From Pseudoips prasinana (Eukaryota > Arthropoda > Insecta > Lepidoptera > Nolidae), in NCBI GenBank assembly GCA_951640165.1, contig OX621251.1, positions 25,196,893 to 25,260,892 of the forward strand: a stretch of DNA of 64,000 nucleotides, written 5' to 3'. The stretch's first letter is position 1. Each line of letters begins with the position of its first letter. The position numbers were made by a program, and so were the translations under genes. Positions 57,366 through 64,000 of the stretch are shown piece after piece. The notes under the pieces were generated by a model. That model had not been told where the DNA came from and did no database searches. It saw only the letters and a list, made by a program, of their open reading frames with translations.

Positions 57366-57642
57366 TATACAAATAAATAAAATTGGAGTGTCTGTTTGTA
57401 ATATTGAAATAACCGGTTTTTACTACATAAATATTTTATTTTTTTCAATTTTTGTCTGTCTGTCTGTCTGTTTGTTCCGGCTAATCTCTGAAACGGCTGG
57501 ACCGATTTTAACGGGACTTTTATTGACAGGTAGCTGATGTAATAAGGAGTAACTTAGGCTACTTTTATTTTAAAAAAGTCATTTTGTATTACAAAAAAAA
57601 AAACTAATTAACACGCGGACGAAGTCGCGGGCACAGCTAGTG
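57366..57642 (-). repeat. Dispersed lepidopteran repeat with (CAGA)n
   Basis: Inverted copy, ending GAAGTCGCGGGCACAGCTAG; the TGTCTGTCTGTCTGT tract is the complement of CAGA. A short frame at 57349-57537 is its translation and is not a gene. Confidence 0.75.
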
Positions 57643-57819
57643 TACAATATAATAGTTAGACATATAGATCATGGGAAGCGTGTAGTGACGATGACGCGAG
57701 ATTCACGCTTTTTGTGCACCTAAAAAGTGTTCAACGCGCTTAAAGAAGTTCTTTTTTTAATTCTATTTTTTTATTCGGTATGATATTTTTTTCAGAATCA
57801 GACACTCATAACCGGGTGC

Positions 57820-58045
57820 TCTTACCGGTCAGTAAGTGATCGGCGAGGTTAAGCAACTAGGCTCGCGGTCAGTCCATAGAAGGGTGACCGCCAAAGTGGT
57901 TTAATATCTGAGTGTCTCCGTGCTTCAGAAGCTGTCGGTCCTGGTTGTAGTCATTAGACAACAGTCGTTAAGCCGTATCAGAGGCCTACTGGGCGGATTG
58001 AACAACTCTGACACTGGGGTAACCACTGCCCATACGATAAGAATA
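57820..58045 (+). mobile_element. 5S rRNA-derived SINE
   Basis: GTGATCGGCGAGGTTAAGCA, ACTAGGCTCGCGGTCAGTCC and GAAGGGTGACCGCCAAAG align with insect 5S rRNA (ATCACCGAAATTAAGCAGC...GGTTAGTACTTAGATGGGGG). The specific 3' body and AACAACTCTGACACTGGGG follow. Confidence 0.75.
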
Positions 58046-58650
58046 TGAATACAAATTAAGATCTGCTATGGAAGCCTATCTATGAGGCATTGCACCTTCA
58101 AACCACAATTTGATCCCACTTCCAGGACCTAAATATTGACGTATGTGCTCGCTAGAACTCAAAATAGGTGCGGTGTAAAACAGGGTAGTCAAGCACTGTC
58201 TCGTCATAGTTTGACCCAAACTTTGACGAGTCAATGCTCGCCTACCCATCCCATTCATCCCTCCTGCCCAAAATCTTTCGCCCGGACACAAGTTGCCGTG
58301 GCTACCCTGGAAGTCTCTGAACAGAATCCGGTTCCACTCCAGTGCAATTTTGGTTATGTGGCTCTTACTATGGCACACTAACATCTCCTGCGTGCGCTAT
58401 TTCCTAGACTTTCAAGGTTCAATGGACGCTACTAACGCTAAACTCGTAGCTGAATTCTGGGCTGACTTAATGTAGATCTCCAACGACGCGCTAAGGAGAA
58501 CACAATGTTTGTACTGGATGGCCGCAAAAAATGCACTTTCAGTATTTTAATAGCAATCGGTATTTATTTCAGTTGCATAAATTCGCCCGCTCGAGCCGTG
58601 ATTCGTGTATAAAAAGCAAAACATCAGACCGATCCACTATTAAAAAAAAA

Positions 58651-58915
58651 AACTTGTGTGTACTTATGTACACGCGTTAGAAGTTATACTTCTTAATATA
58701 CAACTTGAACATAGTTATCAATTTTCATACCACCTAGAACTAACTTCATGCTGTTATTTTTACGATGCGCGCGCATCTGCGCTAAAAATTCACTGCCATA
58801 CCACCTAGAACTAACTTCATGCTGTCAAATTTTTTGGTGTCGGTGTGCGCGCGCATCGTAAAAATTCACTCTCATCATTTTTCTCCATCGCGCCAAAATA
58901 AGTATAACTTCAAAA
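58651..58915. mobile_element. Non-autonomous repeat, copy 2
   Basis: Matches 14005-14278 almost throughout; both are preceded by a poly-A run. It lacks the CGCGCACGATG duplication seen in copy 1. Confidence 0.75.
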
Positions 58916-59178
58916 ATAAGTTTTAACGGTTAACGGTAAATACCCCATAAGGGTACCCAACCCACAGGTATTTGTCACTTAAGTTAAAGTAGTAGTTGAG
59001 AGTCTTCTGTGTTCGCCAACTGCTCGGTGTCTTTAATTTTTAATATAATAGTAATTCAATACATTTAAAAATAATAAAGCGAAAATTTCTTTAGCCGTGT
59101 TGAGCGGTTTTTGGTTGAACAAAAATTATGGAGCTCGCTTCATCGTTACATTACGCTTCCCATGAGCTATATGTATAT

Positions 59179-59352
59179 ATCATCATATCAGCCGAAAGAC
59201 GGCCACTGCTTGACAAAGTCCTCATCCAAAGATCTCCACAATTGCCGGTCTTGCTCTATCCGCATCCAGCAGTTTCCAGCGTCTTCCGGTTCGTGGTCGC
59301 TATTCGAGAACCTTTCTGCCCCAACGGCCGGGCCGTCGGTTCTACCAGCTAT
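59179..59352 (-). mobile_element. RTE 3'-end fragment
   Basis: CATCATATCAGCCGAAAGAC, then AGATCTCCACAATTGCCGG and AACCTTTCTGCCCCAACGGC, collinear with the RTE. It interrupts a partial copy of the 88-bp tandem unit (59110-59178). Confidence 0.7.
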
Positions 59353-59389
59353 GTGCTATGTGTATATATAATACGTACATTTTATTTAA

Positions 59390-59640
59390 TATAATACCTA
59401 GGGACAATGTCACACAGATCATCCTAGCCCCAAACTAAGCAAAGCTTGTACTATGGGTACTAGGCGACGATATATATATATATATATAGATAGATAAATA
59501 CTTAAATACATAGAAAACATCCATGACTCAGAAACAAATATTCGTGCTCATCACACAAATATTTGCACTTACCGGGATTCGAACCCAGGACCACCAGCTT
59601 CGTAGGCAGGAGCACTACCAACTAGGCTACGGTGACCGTC
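59390..59640 (-). mobile_element. tRNA-derived SINE, family 2
   Basis: It is close to the copy at 30138-30380 along its whole length, with the same A and B boxes at the right end (59580-59640). It includes a TATATA expansion at 59471-59488. Confidence 0.8.
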
Positions 59641-59642
59641 GT

Positions 59643-60060
59643 TTTGGATGAACTAAAAGCGTGTAACTCGCGTCATCGTCACGTCACGCGTCCCATGAGC
59701 TATATGTATACTGAGTATATATACGTACATTTTGGATGAACTAAAAGCGTAAAACTCGCGTCATCGTCACGTCACGCTTCCCATGAGCTATATGTATACT
59801 GAGTATATATACGTACTTTTTGGATGAACTAAAAGCGTGAAACTCGCGTCATCGTCACGTCACGCTTCCCATGAGCTATATGTATACTGAGTATATATAC
59901 GTACTTTTTGGAGGAACTAAAAGCGTGAAACTCGCGTCATCGTCACGTCACGCTTCCCATGAGCTATATGTATACTGAGTATATATACGTACTTTTTGGA
60001 GGAACTAAAAGCGTGAAACTCGCGTCATCGTCAGTTCACGCTTCCCATTAGCTATAATAT
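59643..60060. repeat. 88-bp tandem repeat, five copies
   Basis: Landmark TTTGGATGAACTAAAAGCG (later TTTGGAGGAACT) at 59643, 59731, 59819, 59907 and 59995, exactly 88 bp apart. Units contain CTCGCGTCATCGTCACGTCA and ATGAGCTATATGTATACTG. Partial related units occur at 59110-59178 and, inverted, at 57665-57725. Confidence 0.88.
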
Positions 60061-60099
60061 TGTAGATTATTTAGATTAGAAGTGTAAAAATGGTTTTCT

Positions 60100-61120
60100 G
60101 TCCCCAAAGACTGATCCGCATGTTTTTTAATGATTTCTCTGATCTTACGGACGGGTTAGTTCAAAAATGTCGTTACCGTAATATATATATATTACTTTAT
60201 TTATGTACTGCATTTTGAGCTTGCCAAGTAAGTACCTACAAGTGTATGTTAATACCCAAATGCTGAATAAATTTAATTATTTCATTATGACATACCTCCC
60301 GTTAGTTTCGTAACGTAGACATAATTAACCACTTTTTAATTATGAAGTTTATTTATTAATTGTTTAATAAATGACTTAGTGGTGATACAAGGCTTCTATC
60401 AACTACGTTTTACAAAACGTGCGCATGAGGGCACGTGTCGCCTCATTTTTTACATGTTTATTTATATATTATTGTTTTATTTTTATATCAGATTGATATG
60501 TATTTCTAATTATAAATATGTAAAATTAATTAATTAAATAAATTCTTTGGGGTTATAATAAAATAACTTTATTGACATAAACACAAATTGCTTAAGATAC
60601 TAGTGTTTCAAGTCTCCTTTCAATTCCATATCAAAATAAGTTTACATTTTTTTATTTTTTTTTAAATACATTTTAAAACTAATCTGCCATATCTCGATAC
60701 AGACAAAAGGTGAAGTCTATTCTATAAAAACAGTTATTATTTAACAAATATTGTTCGTGATTGAGATGATTTGAGATGAAACGGCCTTTAATTAGAACTA
60801 CTGGGCACATCGACCGGACCGGACTGTTTATCCCGCTCGAACACAGAGGTCGCGACAATGCGGGGCATCCGCAAATAATCATAAAAGTTTTAATTACAAC
60901 TTGGTAAACAAACTTATATCTAATTGCTCGTCTTGTTCTGTTATTAATTCATGATTGATTAATGATAATTACTACGGGAAACAGTAATTAAAAGGTATCA
61001 ATACAACGTGAAACACATATTGGTGGGCACCTATTCTTACATATAACCAACATGGTAATGTAAATACTCAAACACAAAACGCCAGAATAGTACTCTCGTT
61101 GTGTTGTGTCCCATCGTCGT
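60100..61120. other. No gene seen
   Basis: AT-rich; a segment near 60555-60610 resembles dispersed-repeat tails at 28520 and 22240. Nothing coding. Confidence 0.5.
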
Positions 61121-61129
61121 CAAAATAAA

Positions 61130-61640
61130 GATGGGTCGACGGGCATCCATCGTAGACATTTAAGTTAACCCATTTATAACGGCACCTCTTTATAAAGAGC
61201 AGTGAATACTAGTGAAAGGTTAGGCTATAAGGATAGACCGAGTATGGGTGGTCGCTCATCATGGACAGTTAAGTTAACCCACCTACTCAGCACTGCTTAC
61301 CATTGAAAGGTTAGACCGTTAGGTAACTCCTCAGAGCATTTTTAGATACCTGTTGGGTAACTCAGTAACCACAACAGCACTTTATAAAGAGCAGTGAATA
61401 CCAGTAAAATAATTAAATTATAATGATGAATGAATGAATGATTAATATTAGTAAAATGTTACAAGGATAAAACCGCGACAAAATAAGGTTGGGTCGTCCC
61501 GTCATCATGGTCACTTAGGTTAACCCACCTACTAAGTAGCGGTGTACTTACCAGTAAAAGGTTAAACAGGTTAACTCACTTGCTACTTCAGCACTTTATA
61601 AAGGACAGCGTACTAGTGAAAGGTTAAATCTTGATAATCG
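61130..61640. repeat. Diverged tandem repeat region
   Basis: Recurring segments TTAAGTTAACCCACCTACT, ACTTTATAAAGAGCAGTGAA and AGTGAAAGGTTA are spaced irregularly (about 61160, 61270, 61500 and 61380, 61595). Old, degenerate units; no coding potential seen. Confidence 0.55.
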
Positions 61641-61899
61641 TAGTATTTTGTTTATGTAGCGCCGACAAAATGACTAGGTACCTACTTGCATTTATCGTAG
61701 AAACTCTTTGATGCCAAACTACCATTAATCAATCAAAATAATCATATTTGTAATTTTCCACCAGATGTTCTAATTATAAATTATTTCATATCTACGCACG
61801 CATCATTTATTAAATGTCAAATGAGAATTGACACCCTAGAAATACCGTCCGATATTTGGTGCATATATGTATATACATACATGAACATAGCTAAATAGT

Positions 61900-62062
61900 T
61901 CTTGGAGATGCTAAAAGGGTCTCGAGTGGCGACCGCGACCCGGAATGTACCGAGATAATCTTGCAAAGGTCACGGCAAGCATACCTGGATGCATCGTAGA
62001 AATCCTTGGGACAGGCCTTTATCCAGCAGTTGACGTGTTTTGGATGATATAAAGATCATCAT
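61900..62062 (+). mobile_element. Decayed RTE 3'-end fragment
   Basis: Contains GACAGGCCTTTATCCAGCAG and ends in degenerate ATCATGAT, the RTE terminal motif in plus orientation. Confidence 0.5.
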
Positions 62063-62399
62063 GATATTTAAAATTACGACCCAATTATGTACTGATAGAT
62101 AACAGAATAGATTACCATTAGTCGCTCCTTCATTATATATAGGTACGAGCTATTTCCACCTCACGTTGCATAACTAAACCTAAACACTAGTAGCCGGAAC
62201 ACGTTTTCAACAAGTTAAACTCGTACCTTGAACTCTCGCAATTGGAATAATATAATTGATAGTCCAAACATGTGGATATGGCGTGCATGCCTGTAGGTAC
62301 ATAGTTTTAAGTAAGCAATTACCTAAAACCATTCTTATAACTGTTAGTATACACTGACACACTTATATAAATACATATTGTCTCCGGTTGTTCTCGACT

Positions 62400-62870
62400 A
62401 GCAAATGGTGAATATTTGCACAGACACAACCTCGTAGCCAGGATTATTCATCAACAACTTGCTCTGCGACATGGCGCCAGTTCTGGATAATGGAGCTATC
62501 ACGTTATACTGGGATCGATCTATCATTACAGACAGGACTGTGATTGCCAACAAACCTGATATTGTAATGATAGATCGACAAAAACGAAGAACGGTGATGG
62601 TTGATGTTACCATCCCGCATGATGACAATATCAAGGCTGAAAAAGAATAAGAAATGAAATATTTGGATCTTGCGCGGGAGGTTGACAGCATGTGGGATGT
62701 TGACTCAGCTATCATTGTTCCGATAGCCGTTTCTGCTAATGGATTAATAGCAAAGAGCTTCGAAAAGCACCTAAAGAGGCTTACGTTAGGCGGTTGGGTC
62801 AAGAACAAGATCCAAAAAGCGGTCCTTTTGGACACGGCTCGCATTGTCAGGAGGAAGCCGTAACCTCCGG
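62400..62870 (+). pseudogene. C-terminal fragment of an R2-like LINE with restriction-type endonuclease
   Basis: One frame with a single in-frame TAA (62648-62650) reads ITLYWDRSIITDRTV..NKPDIVMIDRQ...VMVDVTIPHD, then after the stop MKYLDLAREV...IVPIAVSANGL...KSFEKHLKRL..GWVKNKIQKAVLLDTARIVRR. PD followed 14 residues later by D is the metal-binding pattern of the restriction-like endonuclease at the C-terminus of R2/NeSL-type LINEs; that clade call is inference. The rest of the element is absent. Confidence 0.6.
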
Positions 62871-62989
62871 TAGCATGGACCCTGTTCCTGCTGCCGGTTG
62901 CAAATCCTATTTTTTATATTTTAAAATGTATATTTCTGTTTTTTTATATATTTTAAAATGTATTTAATAAGGAAAATGTTTGATTAAAT

Positions 62990-63242
62990 GATAATAATAT
63001 CCTGGGACATTATTTACACACGACCATCTGATACCAAACTAAGTAGAGCTTGTACTACGGAAACCAGATAACTGATATACTACATATACCTACTACTTTT
63101 CTTTTGTAAATACATATATAAATAATTACACCCAGACTCAGGACAAATAGACATGGTAAAGCACACTAATATCTGTCCTGGGTGGGAATCGAATCTACAA
63201 CCTGCGGCGTGAAAAGCAAGCATTCGCCAACCACGCCAACAG
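62990..63242 (-). mobile_element. tRNA-derived SINE, family 1
   Basis: Complete in minus orientation from the CCTGGGACATTATT tail end to the head CATTCGCCAACCACGCCAAC. It directly abuts a palindromic MITE that starts at 63242. Confidence 0.8.
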
Positions 63243-63484
63243 GGTCTCTACCGGCTAAGTCGCCGAACATCGATTTCTTAACTGGCGTTCAAATAAATAA
63301 AGGTTAAAAATTACTAAATCAATCGTTAAATCGGCTTCAACGTTGACAATCGATTCCGGACCATTTATGACGTCACATGTGGTCATGGAAGCGGATTTAA
63401 CGATTGATTAAGTCATTTTTATCCTTTATTTATTGGAACGTCATTTAAGAAATCGATGTTCGGCGACTTAGCCGGTAGAACCCC
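63242..63484. mobile_element. MITE family B copy, full length, centre inverted
   Basis: Same ends (CTCTACCGGCTAAGTCGCCG and GGCGACTTAGCCGGTAGAAC). The central non-palindromic segment is in the opposite orientation to the 55087 copy; TGACGTCA at 63368-63375. Confidence 0.85.
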
Positions 63485-63714
63485 AGGCCCATCAAACAAT
63501 AGCCATTAAAATATTTATAAACTATGTTTGTTAGCTTTGCATACAAAAGAGTAAAAAAAATAATGAGTAGTCTCCGCCCTACAGATAAATTATCTGCTGG
63601 ATATTGAATAAAATAGCCCACTTATTTATTATGAATGCACTTGCACGCAACTGTATGCTTTGACATTGATTACCAAGACATCAAGTTCCATATTGAGTAG
63701 GTTGATATATAATA

Positions 63715-63978
63715 ATATACTAGGACATTGTTTACATACGGCCATCTCCTCCCAAACTAAGCAGAGCTTGTACTAAAACGTAGTGCTTTTATCCTCTTTG
63801 GCTGGTACTATGGAAACCAGATATATTACATATACTACTACTTTTCATTTGTAGATAATTACACCCAGACTCAGGACAAACAGACATGTTCATATACACA
63901 AATATCTGTCCTGGGTGGGAATCAAACCCACGACCTGCGACGAGAAAGGCAAGTATTTACCAACCACGCCAACCGTCT
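63715..63978 (-). mobile_element. tRNA-derived SINE, family 1
   Basis: Second minus-strand copy, with GGAATCAAACCCACGACC (B box) and ACCAACCACGCCAAC (A box) at its right end. A stretch of unrelated bases at about 63776-63805 interrupts its 3' portion. Confidence 0.75.
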
Positions 63979-64000
63979 TATTATTATTTTTTTATGTCAG

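Noticed and set aside
57349..57537. 62-codon frame with VCLSVCL
   Set aside because: It is the antisense of the (CAGA)n tract in a dispersed repeat.
58076..58384. 102-codon minus-strand frame in a more balanced composition patch (58060-58490)
   Set aside because: I recognise no domain. It follows a 5S-derived SINE and may belong to an unidentified transposon; too weak to list as a gene.
61130..61640. Possible CRISPR-like or regulatory repeat array
   Set aside because: Units are diverged, unequal in spacing and lack spacer structure; the genome is eukaryotic, so this is an old tandem repeat.

Overview
The window is repeat-rich, AT-rich insect nuclear DNA, most likely from a lepidopteran (moth or butterfly). 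The evidence is spliced genes with leader introns, several mariner transposons, RTE, R1-like, CR1/L2/Jockey-like and BEL/Pao retroelement remains, tRNA- and 5S-rRNA-derived SINEs, many palindromic MITEs, and the dispersed elements with a (CAGA)n tract that are typical of Lepidoptera. The species cannot be named from the sequence. Nothing resembles a bacterial operon, a CRISPR array or a viral genome.

The only convincing host genes are five members of one family of small secreted, repetitive proteins, called PVQ1 to PVQ5 here for reference only. PVQ1 (2582-3253 +), PVQ2 (9070-9975 +) and PVQ3 (17680-18642 +) lie on the plus strand. PVQ4 (42190-42795 -) and PVQ5 (51164-52042 -) lie on the minus strand. 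A decayed sixth copy, reduced to the signal-peptide end, sits at 26361-26477 +. Each protein has an MKFL-type signal peptide, Pro/Val/Ala-rich tandem repeats (EPIAVGPAIID-like and PVQVVETAPVA-like), a nearly invariant hydrophobic core (LVQIIxNINQASA) and a fixed C-terminus (LPEDLN or LPEELN). Cysteine is absent and the mature chains have almost no Lys or Arg. Each coding exon follows an acceptor directly before the ATG. Four of the genes have a recognisable TATA box and short untranslated first exon. The function is unknown; a secreted structural, coating or adhesive role is an inference.

The rest is mobile DNA. 1-9 kb: LINE remnants, a tRNA-SINE, a MITE. 10-14 kb: an RTE relic and a dead mariner. 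20.7-22.1 kb: a 111/112-bp satellite with a 223-bp dimeric repeat. 23.3-24.6 kb: a full-length mariner with an uninterrupted DD34D transposase and matching inverted repeats. 27-33 kb: 5S-derived SINEs, MITEs and an R1-like relic. 34.5-35.9 kb: a second copy of the dead mariner, carrying two inverted duplications. 37.2-41.2 kb: a nest of BEL/Pao, RTE and a CR1/L2/Jockey-like LINE. 43.9-50.7 kb: LINE fragments, MITEs, a tRNA-like sequence. 53.9-64 kb: tandem repeats, SINEs, MITEs and an R2-like endonuclease fragment.

Two themes deserve attention: the cluster of fast-evolving repeat proteins, and the unusual number of near-perfect short-loop hairpins inside old transposon copies, which look like templated inverted duplications.
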